This document shows, piece after piece, positions 1-7,627 of a DNA stretch of 56,736 nucleotides. Origin of the DNA: Burkholderiaceae bacterium. GTDB lineage: Bacteria > Pseudomonadota > Gammaproteobacteria > Burkholderiales > Burkholderiaceae_C. The stretch lies in contig JAEUOU010000006.1 in NCBI GenBank assembly GCA_016790575.1, forward strand, positions 1 to 56,736, written 5' to 3'. The notes below the pieces were generated by a model. That model saw nothing but the letters and a program-made list of their open reading frames with translations, was not told the DNA's origin and ran no database searches. The position numbers were made by a program, and so were the translations under genes. How positions within the stretch are numbered: position 1 is the stretch's first letter; each line of letters starts with the position of its first letter.

Positions 1-141
1 GACACGCTGGCGGCCATTGCCAAATACGGCATCGAAAAGGAGGTGGGCTACATCTCCACCGGCGGCGGCGCGTTCCTGGAAGTGCTGGAGGGCAAGACGC
101 TGCCGGCGTTCGAGATCCTGCAGGCGCGGGCGGCGGGGTGA
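1..141 (+). CDS. pgk: Phosphoglycerate kinase, C-terminal end (partial)
   Basis: The reading frame is open from the first base and stops with TGA at 139-141, giving the last 46 residues of a protein. The sequence contains the phosphoglycerate kinase C-terminal signature ([14 protein letters not shown], then LPAFEIL), which in this family binds the nucleotide phosphates. The enzyme moves phosphate between 1,3-bisphosphoglycerate and ADP in cytoplasmic glycolysis or the Calvin cycle. The aldolase gene downstream on the same strand fits a glycolytic/Calvin cluster. The N-terminal part lies outside the window. Confidence 0.9.
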   Translation, partial: DTLAAIAKYGIEKEVGYISTGGGAFLEVLEGKTLPAFEILQARAAG

Positions 142-163
142 GCGGCGTTCACTCACAAAACAG

Positions 164-204
164 TAGCAAACAATCACCGTTTGGCGCTGGGTAATGGCAC
201 TTTT
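164..204 (+). repeat. Dispersed ~41-bp repeat, copy A
   Basis: This copy starts TAGCAAACAATCACC and continues GGCGCTGGGTAATGGC followed by a T-rich end. It aligns without gaps to five other copies in the window (near 9461, 19566, 23385, 26447 and 37924). It lies between pgk and the aldolase start, about 40 bases upstream of the aldolase ATG, so it would be part of the aldolase leader if transcription enters from pgk. Confidence 0.75.
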
Positions 205-243
205 CATTCAAATTTTTCGTTTTTGACCTCCTGGAGACCGTTC

Positions 244-1281
244 ATGGCCTTTGTTTCCCTTCGCCAGATGCTGGACCATGCCGCCGAGCATGGCTACGGC
301 GTGCCCGCGTTCAACGTCAACAACCTGGAGCAGATCCAGGCCATCATGGAAGCGGCCCAGGAAACCGACAGCCCGGTGATCCTGCAGGCCTCGGCCGGCG
401 CGCGCAAATACGCGGGTGAAGCCTACCTGCGCCACATGGTGCTGGCCGCGGTGGAATCCCATCCGGATATTCCGGTGGTGATGCACCAGGACCACGGCAC
501 GTCGGCGGCGGTGTGCCTGCAGTCGATCCGTTCCGGTTTCACCAGCGTGATGATGGACGGCTCGCTGTTGTCGGACGGCAAAACCCCGGCCAGCTACGAC
601 TACAACCTCGACATCACCCGCAAGGTGTGCGAGATGGCGCATGCGGTGGGCGTGTCGGTGGAGGGTGAGCTCGGTTGCCTGGGCTCGCTGGAAACCGGGG
701 ACGCCGGCGAAGAAGACGGCATCGGCGCCGAGGGCAAACTGAGCCACGACCAGATGCTGACCGACCCCGAGCAGGCGCGCGACTTTGTCGCGAAGACCGG
801 GGTGGACGCGCTGGCCATCGCCATCGGCACCAGCCACGGTGCCTACAAGTTCACCCGCAAACCCACCGGCGACATCCTGGCCATCGACCGCATCGCCGCC
901 ATTCACGCCCAGATTCCCGGCACCCACCTGGTGATGCACGGCAGCTCCAGTGTGCCGCAGGAGTGGCTGCAAATCATTCGCCAGTACGGCGGGGACATCA
1001 AGGAAACCTACGGTGTGCCGGTGGAAGAAATCCAGCGCGGCATTCGTAGTGGCGTGCGCAAGGTCAACATCGACACGGACATCCGCCTGGCGATGACCGG
1101 CGCCATGCGTCAGGTGTTCGCAGAAAAACGATCGGAGTTTGACCCCCGCAAGGCGCTGGAGGCCGCCCGAAAAGCCGCACGGGGCATCTGCAAGGCACGC
1201 TTCGAGGCCTTTGGCTGTGCGGGCATGGGCAGCCGAATCAAGCCGGTCAGTCTGGAGCTGATGTCCGCGCGCTACCGCTGA
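244..1281 (+). CDS. fba: Class II fructose-bisphosphate aldolase (Calvin-cycle subtype)
   Basis: This 345-residue protein has the family's metal-binding pattern: MHQDHGTS near residue 80, an EGELG segment, [10 protein letters not shown] and LVMHGSSS supply the zinc histidines and glutamate, and NIDTDIR binds the substrate phosphate. It reversibly splits fructose 1,6-bisphosphate into glyceraldehyde 3-phosphate and dihydroxyacetone phosphate in the cytoplasm. Its length and the [26 protein letters not shown] N terminus (start shown only in part) match the subtype linked to cbb genes. The frame opens at 181, but the ATG at 244 is chosen because GGAG lies eight bases upstream and the family N terminus begins there. 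Whether this is the only aldolase cannot be seen. Confidence 0.95.
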   Translation: MAFVSLRQMLDHAAEHGYGVPAFNVNNLEQIQAIMEAAQETDSPVILQASAGARKYAGEAYLRHMVLAAVESHPDIPVVMHQDHGTSAAVCLQSIRSGFTSVMMDGSLLSDGKTPASYDYNLDITRKVCEMAHAVGVSVEGELGCLGSLETGDAGEEDGIGAEGKLSHDQMLTDPEQARDFVAKTGVDALAIAIGTSHGAYKFTRKPTGDILAIDRIAAIHAQIPGTHLVMHGSSSVPQEWLQIIRQYGGDIKETYGVPVEEIQRGIRSGVRKVNIDTDIRLAMTGAMRQVFAEKRSEFDPRKALEAARKAARGICKARFEAFGCAGMGSRIKPVSLELMSARYR

Positions 1282-1385
1282 CCCGGGAATAACCCTGAGC
1301 GGCGCGGGATTTGTCCACCGGATCGGTCAAGCTTCGTTAAAATAAGTGGCGGTTTATATTCACCCCCACCCCACGAGGAGCATCA

Positions 1386-1700
1386 ATGAAAAAGTCTCAC
1401 TGGATCCTGGCTGCCGCTGTTGCCGCCACCCTGTCGTCCCCGGCGTTTGCCAGCCTGGATCTGGCCAAGGCCAAGGCCTGCATGGCCTGCCACGCGGTGG
1501 ACAAGAAGCTGGTTGGCCCGGCCTACCAGGAAGTCGCCAAGAAGTACGCCGGCCAGAAGGACGCTGAGGCCATGCTGGCCAAGAGCATCAAGGCCGGCGG
1601 TTCGGGCAAGTGGGGCGCGGTTCCCATGCCCGCACAGGCGGCACTCAGCGACGCCGAGGCTGCCACGCTGGCCAAGTGGGTGCTCGCGGGCGCCAAGTAA
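1386..1700 (+). CDS. Small periplasmic class I cytochrome c (c551-like)
   Basis: This 104-residue protein has a Sec signal peptide ending in SPAFA, one heme-binding site CMACH (Cys32-His36) and a likely distal methionine at Met81 in VPMPAQ. It is probably a periplasmic one-electron carrier. Its mature part is strikingly like the C-terminal heme domain of SoxD in this same locus (shared KAGGSG, W-G-x-VPMP and the C-terminal helix). This suggests it accepts or relays electrons from the Sox system, which is an inference from position and similarity. GAGGAG precedes the ATG. A strong terminator follows, so it may be its own transcription unit. Confidence 0.88.
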   Translation: MKKSHWILAAAVAATLSSPAFASLDLAKAKACMACHAVDKKLVGPAYQEVAKKYAGQKDAEAMLAKSIKAGGSGKWGAVPMPAQAALSDAEAATLAKWVLAGAK

Positions 1701-1789
1701 TTCCCTGTTCATGGTCTCCAGGGTCGGGACGGCGATCCGAACCGATTCGTGGAACTGGAAGCGCGACTGGTACTCGTTGCTTTCTTGAT

Positions 1790-1822
1790 CCCGCCAGAGG
1801 GTTACCTCTGGCGGGTTTTTTT
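1790..1822 (+). terminator. Intrinsic terminator after the cytochrome c gene
   Basis: A perfect 11-base-pair stem (CCCGCCAGAGG with its complement, loop GTTA) is followed directly by seven T. It separates the first small cytochrome gene from the second. Confidence 0.93.
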
Positions 1823-1870
1823 CTGGTCGGCGACACTGCAGGCCGACCGATCCACCAGGAGGTATTTCCC

Positions 1871-2197
1871 ATGAAAGCGACTGTCGGTTCCCTGCTGTTT
1901 GCGCTGCTGGCTCTGCTGGCGGTGTCGGCGAAGGCGCAGACCCCCGAACTGTTTCGTGAAGCCGACCTCAAACTGGGCGAGCGGCTTATCGCCGAGCACA
2001 AATGCACTGCCTGCCATGTGAGCAAAGTGGGCGGTGACGGCAGCGCGATCTATCGACCGGCCGGCCGTATCAACACCGCCGGTTTCCTGCGGGGCATGGT
2101 CGAGCAATGCAACACCGAACTGAATCTGGGGCTGTTCCCGGAGGAGGTGACGGCTGTCGCGGCCGTGCTCAACCGAGATCACTACCGGTTCAAGTAG
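1871..2197 (+). CDS. Small c-type cytochrome of unusual form
   Basis: This 108-residue protein has a signal peptide (cleavage after SAKAQ) and a single CTACH heme site (Cys45-His49). The sequence after the heme does not follow the ordinary class I pattern. The only obvious candidate distal ligand is the methionine in RGMVEQC, which sits beside an extra cysteine, and the C terminus is LNRDHYRFK. It lies between a terminator and the ArsR-type regulator of the Sox locus, so a role in sulfur oxidation is plausible but unproven. The ATG at 1871 is preceded by AGGAGG. I do not recognise a named family with certainty. Confidence 0.75.
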   Translation: MKATVGSLLFALLALLAVSAKAQTPELFREADLKLGERLIAEHKCTACHVSKVGGDGSAIYRPAGRINTAGFLRGMVEQCNTELNLGLFPEEVTAVAAVLNRDHYRFK

Positions 2198-2271
2198 GCC
2201 CGGGCGAAGCGGCGGCGCCGACCTTGGCGAGGCTATCGGTGTAATCCCTGATAAAGCTTCGCGGCATATCC

Positions 2272-2297
2272 TATATATTCGTGCATCGGCATATAAA
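2272..2297. promoter_or_regulatory. Candidate operator for the Sox ArsR-type repressor
   Basis: An AT-rich imperfect palindrome, TATATATTC-N8-GCATATAAA, lies 15 bases before the regulator ATG. The core ATTC-N8-GCAT differs by one base from the ATTC-N8-GAAT pattern I recall for sulfide/persulfide-responsive ArsR proteins of the SqrR type. Autoregulation is therefore inferred. Seven of nine arm positions are symmetrical. Confidence 0.4.
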
Positions 2298-2311
2298 CAA
2301 GTGACGAGAGA

Positions 2312-2629
2312 ATGACTGACGCGGAAACGCAGCGACGGGAAGTGTTTGACAAGGCGGCCGAACTGTTTTCGCTGATGTCCACGCCCATTCGCCTGCGCAT
2401 CATCAGTGAACTGTGCACCGGCGAGCGCAACGTCGGGCAACTGCTGGAGCGTATCGAAGTCGCGCAGCCCAATATGTCGCAGCATCTGAACATGCTGTAC
2501 CGGGCAGGCGTGGTGTCTCGCAGACGCCAGGGTGCCCAGATTTATTACCGTATCGCCGACGAATCGGCGGGCATGGTGTGTCGCGCGGTGTGCACGCAGG
2601 TGGCGATTGACCTGGACGACAAAGGTTGA
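2312..2629 (+). CDS. soxR: ArsR-family regulator of the Sox locus (SoxR/SqrR/BigR-like)
   Basis: This 105-residue winged-helix protein has an ArsR core: STPIRLRIISEL, a recognition helix around NMSQHLNMLYRAGVV (residues 54-68) and the wing RRRQGAQIYYRI. In persulfide-sensing members of this family, a cysteine in the third helix and one near the C terminus form a tetrasulfide bridge. Here Cys35 is in the first position, and Cys90 and Cys94 lie in the last helix, slightly earlier than in BigR/SqrR. It probably represses the downstream sox genes until reduced sulfur is present. It lies 59 bases before soxC on the same strand. The ATG at 2312 is close to a GAGAG. Confidence 0.8.
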   Translation: MTDAETQRREVFDKAAELFSLMSTPIRLRIISELCTGERNVGQLLERIEVAQPNMSQHLNMLYRAGVVSRRRQGAQIYYRIADESAGMVCRAVCTQVAIDLDDKG

Positions 2630-2688
2630 AGGCGAGGCGGCGTTTTCAGGCCGTCGCGTGTTCGTGACAACGGAGAAAAGGAGCTTAT

Positions 2689-4053
2689 GTGAAAGACGAC
2701 AGCATCAACTCAGGAAGGGTCCGCAAGGCACCCGAACATTTCCTGAGCCGTGAAGGAATCAAGACGGTATGGTCCGAGGCCAAACGGGGCCGCCGCGACT
2801 TCATCCGCAACGCATTTGCCGCGGCGGCAGCGGGTGCGGCCGTTCCTGTGGCATTGGCCCAGGGCAATCCGGTTCCGCCGGAGGGTGGGGACCCCAACAT
2901 CCTGAACCTGCCCGAGCACGCGACGGGTCTCGGGCAAGGGGTCGCGACCGACGGGTATGGCAAGCCGTCCAAGTTCGAAGCCAATGTGCAGCGCCGCCAA
3001 AGCCCCGGTCTGACCCAGACCACGCAGGCCTCGGTATCGTTTGCACCCCTGCAGTCGCTCTTTGGCATCGTTACGCCCAGCGGACTGCATTTCGAGCGCC
3101 ACCACCAGGGCTGGTGGGACATCGACCCCTCCAAGCACCGCTTCATGATCAACGGCATGGTCAAGAAGCCCATGGTGTTCACCATGGACGAGATCATGCG
3201 CTTGCCGGCGGTATCGCGTTTCCACTTCATTGAATGTGGTGCCAACACGGCGGTGGAATGGGGCAATGTGGCCGTGCCGACTGTCCAGTACACCCACGGC
3301 ATGTTGTCCTGCAGTGAGTTCACCGGTGTTCCTCTGATCACCCTGCTGGAACTGGCGGGCGCCGATCTCAAGAACGGCAAGTTTGTCCTGGCGGAAGGCG
3401 GTGAAGGCTCGGCCATGACCCGCACCATTCCGATGAGCCTGATCACGTCCGGTGAAGTGATCGTGGCCTATGGCCAGAACGGCGAAATGCTGCGGCCCGA
3501 AAACGGCTATCCGCTGCGACTGGTGGTGCCGGGTGTGCAGGGCGTCAGCTGGGTCAAGTACCTGCGCCGGATTGAAGTGGGTGACAAGCCCTATGCAGCC
3601 AAGGACGAGGCCATCCACTACATCGACCTGCAACCGGGTGGTCTGCATCGCCAGTACACCAACCTGCAGGAGTGCAAGAGTGTGGTGACCACACCGTCTG
3701 GCGGTCAGGTGCTGCTGGACAAGGGCTTCTACAACATCACCGGCCTGGCCTGGTCAGGCAAGGGCAAGATCAAAAAGGTCGACGTCTCGGTGGACGGTGG
3801 GCGCAACTGGCGCCAGGCCCGTCTGGAGACGCCCGTGTTGTCCAAGGCGCTGACCCGTTTCAACATCGACTGGGTATGGGATGGCAAAGCCGCCATCATC
3901 CAAAGTCGCGCCACTGATGACACCGGTTATGTACAGCCAAACTATCAGCAGCTGCGCGCCGTGCGTGGCACGCGCTCGATCTACCACAACAACGCGATCC
4001 AGTCGTGGCTCGTTCAGGAAAACGGAGAGGTCAAGAATGTCCAGGTTTCGTAA
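2689..4053 (+). CDS. soxC: SoxC, molybdenum subunit of sulfane dehydrogenase
   Basis: This 454-residue protein belongs to the sulfite-oxidase fold family. A twin-arginine signal (RRDFIRN at 35-41, then an alanine-rich stretch to about 58) sends it folded to the periplasm. Cys183 in FHFIECGAN is the expected molybdenum ligand. A C-terminal dimerisation domain follows (VDVSVDGGRNW). With SoxD it removes six electrons from the sulfane sulfur on SoxY, so sulfur is not stored. The start is GTG at 2689 with AAGGAG seven bases upstream; the overlapping ATG at 2687 runs straight into TGA. Its 3' end overlaps soxD by 17 bases, implying translational coupling. Confidence 0.95.
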   Translation: MKDDSINSGRVRKAPEHFLSREGIKTVWSEAKRGRRDFIRNAFAAAAAGAAVPVALAQGNPVPPEGGDPNILNLPEHATGLGQGVATDGYGKPSKFEANVQRRQSPGLTQTTQASVSFAPLQSLFGIVTPSGLHFERHHQGWWDIDPSKHRFMINGMVKKPMVFTMDEIMRLPAVSRFHFIECGANTAVEWGNVAVPTVQYTHGMLSCSEFTGVPLITLLELAGADLKNGKFVLAEGGEGSAMTRTIPMSLITSGEVIVAYGQNGEMLRPENGYPLRLVVPGVQGVSWVKYLRRIEVGDKPYAAKDEAIHYIDLQPGGLHRQYTNLQECKSVVTTPSGGQVLLDKGFYNITGLAWSGKGKIKKVDVSVDGGRNWRQARLETPVLSKALTRFNIDWVWDGKAAIIQSRATDDTGYVQPNYQQLRAVRGTRSIYHNNAIQSWLVQENGEVKNVQVS

Positions 4054-5116
4054 TGCATGGCTGGCGGTTCTCGCAATCGGCCTGGCGGGCACCGCATTCG
4101 CCCAGTCGGGCAAGTTTCCGGGCGTCGGTCGGGAGGCGACGCCCAGGGAAGTCGCGGCCTGGGATATTGATGTACGACCCGATTTCAAGGGCTTGCCTGC
4201 GGGCTCGGGCAGTGTTGCCAAGGGCCAGGATGTCTGGGAAGCCAAGTGTGCCCATTGCCATGGCGTGTTCGGCGAGTCCAACGAAGTGTTCAGCCCGCTG
4301 ATCGGCGGTACCACGGCCAACGACATCAAGAACGGGCGGGTGGCCAACCTGTCTCGCGAGGACTATCCCGGCCGCACCACCATCATGAAGGTGGCCACGG
4401 TGTCCACGTTGTGGGACTACATCAACCGGGCGATGCCCTGGACCAACCCCAAGACCTTGACCACCGAAGAGGTCTACGCCGTTACCGCCTTCCTGTTGAA
4501 CCTGGCGGGCGTGGTACCTGAAAACTACACCCTGTCGGACAAGAACATTGCCGAAGTTCAGGCGCGCATGCCCAACCGCAATGGCATGACCACGGCCCAC
4601 GCGATGTGGCCGGGCAACGAGTTTGGCGGCACCAAGGTGCCCGACGTGCGCGCCAAGGCCTGCATGAAGGATTGCGCCACCGAGCCCAAGGTCGCCTCGT
4701 TCCTGCCGGACTTCGCTCGCAATGCGCATGGCAACCTGGCCGAGCAGAACCGTATGGTGGGGGCTCAGCGTGGTGCGGACACCACCCGCCCGGAAGGCAA
4801 GGCAGCGCCGGCGGCGGCGCCCGCTGCACCGGCTGCGGCCGCTCCCAAAGCCGAGGGCGGTGCCGACAACAAGGCGGCCATCGCGCTGACGGCCAAACAC
4901 AGCTGCACGGCCTGCCACGGCATGACGAACAAGATTGTCGGCCCTTCGTTTGCCGATATCGCCAAGAAGCATGCCGGTAAGGCCGACTACCTGACTGGCA
5001 AGATCAAGGCGGGTGGTTCGGGTGTCTGGGGTCCGGTGCCAATGCCGCCGCAGTCGATCGGTGATGCCGATGCCAAGGCCATTGCGCACTGGCTGGCGGC
5101 CGGCGCGGCCCGTTGA
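4037..5116 (+). CDS. soxD: SoxD, diheme cytochrome c subunit of sulfane dehydrogenase
   Basis: This 359-residue periplasmic protein has a Sec signal peptide (to about residue 23, AFAQ) and two heme domains. The first site is CAHCH (71-75), the second CTACH (290-294) with a likely axial methionine at 336. An Ala/Pro-rich linker near 255-270 joins them. It takes electrons from SoxC and passes them to small cytochromes. The frame is open further upstream inside soxC, but the ATG at 4037 is favoured by GGAGAGG and by the signal peptide. The second domain closely resembles the separate cytochrome at 1386-1700. Confidence 0.94.
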   Translation: MSRFRNAWLAVLAIGLAGTAFAQSGKFPGVGREATPREVAAWDIDVRPDFKGLPAGSGSVAKGQDVWEAKCAHCHGVFGESNEVFSPLIGGTTANDIKNGRVANLSREDYPGRTTIMKVATVSTLWDYINRAMPWTNPKTLTTEEVYAVTAFLLNLAGVVPENYTLSDKNIAEVQARMPNRNGMTTAHAMWPGNEFGGTKVPDVRAKACMKDCATEPKVASFLPDFARNAHGNLAEQNRMVGAQRGADTTRPEGKAAPAAAPAAPAAAAPKAEGGADNKAAIALTAKHSCTACHGMTNKIVGPSFADIAKKHAGKADYLTGKIKAGGSGVWGPVPMPPQSIGDADAKAIAHWLAAGAAR

Positions 5117-5185
5117 AACACGGGAAAATACCGAGCAGAAACCTTCATCCTTTCATTAGCATTGATTTAACCAAGGAGATCCCCA

Positions 5186-5641
5186 ATGCAAAATCGTCGC
5201 GATACCCTCAAGCAGGGCGCCGTGGTAGCCGGATTGCTGGCTTCGACCGGACTGTTCCCGCAGTACGCCCATGCGTTCAACAAGAATGCGTTCGACGCCA
5301 AGTCGATCGCTGACGCGCTCAAGGCCTACGGTGCCGGTGCTCCCGCGGAGAGCAAGGACGTCACGGTGACCGGTCCGGATATCGCCGAGAACGGCGCCGT
5401 GGTGCCCCTGGGTGCTGCGACCACGCTGGCAGGCGTCAAGCAGATGCTGTTGCTGGTCGAGAAAAATCCGTCGGCGCTGGTGGCCATGTTCAACGTGACG
5501 GACTCTGTGGACGCCAACTTTTCGACCCGCGCCAAGATGGGCCAGTCGTCCGATGTCTACGCCGTGGCGATCATGAACGACGGCAAGGCGCTGTTCGCCA
5601 AGAAAGAAGTCAAGGTCACCCTGGGCGGTTGCGGCGGCTGA
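5186..5641 (+). CDS. soxY: SoxY, sulfur-carrier subunit
   Basis: This 151-residue protein carries the thiosulfate intermediate through the Sox cycle. It ends in the hallmark GGCGG motif, with the carrier Cys149 on a flexible tail. The N terminus (NRRDTLKQGA, then a hydrophobic stretch ending YAHA) is a twin-arginine signal, so SoxY is probably exported with SoxZ. The ATG at 5186 has AAGGAG eight bases upstream. It follows soxD after a 69-base gap and precedes soxZ by 54 bases. All features are standard for the family. Confidence 0.96.
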   Translation: MQNRRDTLKQGAVVAGLLASTGLFPQYAHAFNKNAFDAKSIADALKAYGAGAPAESKDVTVTGPDIAENGAVVPLGAATTLAGVKQMLLLVEKNPSALVAMFNVTDSVDANFSTRAKMGQSSDVYAVAIMNDGKALFAKKEVKVTLGGCGG

Positions 5642-5695
5642 TCGGCGCTTGCTCACCCACCTTTACCGAACCCACCATATTCAGGAGTATTCAAA

Positions 5696-6007
5696 ATGGC
5701 AGATCCGATGCGCATTCGCGCCCAAGCCGCTGGCGACAAAGCCACTGTTCGCGTTCTCATGAGCCACGAAATGGAAACCGGTCAGCGCAAGGACGCCGCC
5801 GGCAAGACCATTCCGGCGTGGTTCATCCAGAACGTTGAAGCCAAGCACAACGGCAAGACGGTCATGACCGCCGAGTGGGGCACGGCCGTGTCCAAAAACC
5901 CGTTCCTTCAGTTCTCCGTCAAAGGCGCCAAGGCGGGCGACAAAATCGCCGTGACCTGGAAAGACAACAAAGGCGAAACCCGGACCGACGAAGCCACGGT
6001 GTCCTGA
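5696..6007 (+). CDS. soxZ: SoxZ, partner of SoxY
   Basis: This 103-residue all-beta protein has no signal peptide, as expected for a protein that forms a heterodimer with SoxY and is co-exported with it. Family features include the start MADPMRIRAQ, the central MSHEMETGQRKD and the C-terminal WKDNKGE. Together SoxYZ presents the sulfur-loaded cysteine to SoxAX, SoxB and SoxCD. The start has AGGAG upstream. It stands between soxY and soxA in one operon. Confidence 0.96.
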   Translation: MADPMRIRAQAAGDKATVRVLMSHEMETGQRKDAAGKTIPAWFIQNVEAKHNGKTVMTAEWGTAVSKNPFLQFSVKGAKAGDKIAVTWKDNKGETRTDEATVS

Positions 6008-6089
6008 TCGAACGACGCGGAATTGCGGACCTGCAGGGGTGAAGGTGACTTCACCCTTGTTTTTTCAACCACAAGAGGAAGACAAGCGG

Positions 6090-6890
6090 ATGACCAAATC
6101 AATGTGGATCCTGGCGGCCGGCGCCTTGTGCACGACGGCAGCATTGGCCCAGAAAAATGCGGCGGTGCAGTCCATCGAAGAGTATCGTGCGATGCTGCAA
6201 GATGGCAATCCCGCAGAGCTTTTCGAAGCGAAAGGCGAGGGCCTGTGGAAGCAGAAGCGGGGTCCGAAAAATGCTTCGCTGGAACAATGCGATCTGGGCA
6301 AGGGTCCCGGTGTGGTCAAAGGCGCTTTTGTCGAGCTGCCGCGGTATTTCCCGGATACGCAGAAGATGCAGGACGTGGAGTCGCGCCTGGTGACTTGCAT
6401 GGAAACCCTGCAAGGCTTCAATGGCGCCGAGATCGCCAAGACCCGGTTTGGCCGGGGCGAGCAAAACAACGTCACAGCGCTGGCGACCTGGATTTCGGCC
6501 GAATCGAAGGGCATGCGCTTCAACTTGCCGCAGAACCATCCCCAGGAAAAGACATTCTATGAAGTGGGCAAACGCCTTTTCTTCCAGCGCGGTGGTCCCC
6601 ATGACTTCTCCTGCGCTTCCTGCCACGGTGAAGATGACAAACGCATCCGCCTGCAGGACCTGCCCAACCTGACCAAGAACCCGGGCGACGGCATCGGGGT
6701 GGCGGCGTGGCCGGCTTACCGGGTGTCCAACGGGCAAATGTGGGGCATGCAACTGCGGCTCAATGACTGCTACCGTCAGCAACGTTTCCCCTATCCGGGA
6801 TTTGGCAGTGACGCAACGATCGCGCTGGGTGTCTACCTCGGTGTCAACAGCAAGGGATCGGCGTCTGTGGCGCCGGCAATCAAGCGTTAA
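6090..6890 (+). CDS. soxA: SoxA, monoheme subunit of the SoxAX cytochrome complex
   Basis: This 266-residue periplasmic protein joins thiosulfate to the SoxY cysteine together with SoxX. It has a signal peptide (cleavage near AALAQ), one heme site CASCH (175-179), and the active-site Cys227 in NDCYRQQRFPYPG, which in characterised SoxA is a persulfide-modified heme ligand. The N-terminal heme site of diheme SoxA is absent; Cys67 and Cys103 probably form the disulfide found in monoheme forms. An upstream ATG at 6039 is in frame, but 6090 is preferred for its GAGGA site and signal peptide. It is followed closely by soxX. Confidence 0.93.
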   Translation: MTKSMWILAAGALCTTAALAQKNAAVQSIEEYRAMLQDGNPAELFEAKGEGLWKQKRGPKNASLEQCDLGKGPGVVKGAFVELPRYFPDTQKMQDVESRLVTCMETLQGFNGAEIAKTRFGRGEQNNVTALATWISAESKGMRFNLPQNHPQEKTFYEVGKRLFFQRGGPHDFSCASCHGEDDKRIRLQDLPNLTKNPGDGIGVAAWPAYRVSNGQMWGMQLRLNDCYRQQRFPYPGFGSDATIALGVYLGVNSKGSASVAPAIKR

Positions 6891-6906
6891 GAACCAGGAG
6901 CATTGC

Positions 6907-7563
6907 ATGAAGACCATCGCCACCACGACCGCTGCCTTGCTGGGCGCCGCCGCCATTGTTGCCGGCTGTGCCAGTACACCCGCAACCCCCGACTATGACA
7001 AGCTGACCGACGAGATCGTCAAGGCGTCGTTCCGCGACGAAGGCATTGTCAAAGTGACCACCTTGACCCAGACCGACGAGACCAACCGCCTGTGCAGCGC
7101 CGCCGACGTTGCAGGCAAGCCGCTGGACGAGAAAACCGCCAAACGAATCGAGGCGGAAAACCTCAAGGCGGTCAAATGGCCGACCGATGGCAAGTTTCTC
7201 GGTGACTGGCGAGAAGGCGAGCGCATTGCCCAAAGTGGCCGAGGCTTGACCTACACCGACGACGCGACCGTGGTCAACGGCGGCAATTGTTACAACTGCC
7301 ACCAGATCGACAAGAAAGAAATCTCCTTTGGCACCATCGGCCCGAGCCTGTACAACTACGGCAAGATCCGCGGCGTGGCCGACCCCAGCAGCCCGGCTTC
7401 CAAGGCGATCGTCGAATACACCTGGGGCAAGATCTGGAACGCCAAGGCCTACAACGCCTGCTCCAACATGCCACGCGCCGGTCACACCGGAATTCTTACC
7501 GAAGCGCAGGTGCGTCACGTGGTGGCCTTGCTGCTCGACCCCAAGTCCCCGGTGAACCAGTAA
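6907..7563 (+). CDS. soxX: SoxX, monoheme subunit of SoxAX, with a lipoprotein-type signal
   Basis: This 218-residue protein has a heme site CYNCH (128-132) and the family's methionine ligand at Met188 in CSNMPRAGHTG. It is longer than minimal SoxX, with an extra N-terminal region of about 100 residues. The signal sequence ends IVAGC-AST, which fits a lipobox, so the protein may be anchored in a membrane by lipid (inference). ATG 6907 is chosen over an in-frame ATG at 6763 inside soxA because CAGGAG precedes it and the signal begins there. A hairpin with a T-rich tail follows before soxB. Confidence 0.92.
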   Translation: MKTIATTTAALLGAAAIVAGCASTPATPDYDKLTDEIVKASFRDEGIVKVTTLTQTDETNRLCSAADVAGKPLDEKTAKRIEAENLKAVKWPTDGKFLGDWREGERIAQSGRGLTYTDDATVVNGGNCYNCHQIDKKEISFGTIGPSLYNYGKIRGVADPSSPASKAIVEYTWGKIWNAKAYNACSNMPRAGHTGILTEAQVRHVVALLLDPKSPVNQ

Positions 7564-7576
7564 ACCGTGTTCCACA

Positions 7577-7605
7577 GACCCGGCCATGCCGGGTCTTTTC
7601 TTCTT
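7577..7605 (+). terminator. Hairpin with T-rich tail between soxX and soxB (terminator or attenuator)
   Basis: An eight-base-pair stem GACCCGGC/GCCGGGTC with loop CAT is followed by TTTTCTTCTT. It lies 13 bases after the soxX stop and ends about 23 bases before the soxB ATG. It should reduce read-through into soxB unless a separate promoter drives that gene; none is obvious in the short gap. Confidence 0.75.
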
Positions 7606-7627
7606 CCTTACTTCAGTAGTTGCTTAC

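Noticed and set aside
1311..1343. Promoter TTGTCC with TAAAAT upstream of the first cytochrome
   Set aside because: The spacing is 21 bases, too long for a normal sigma-70 promoter.
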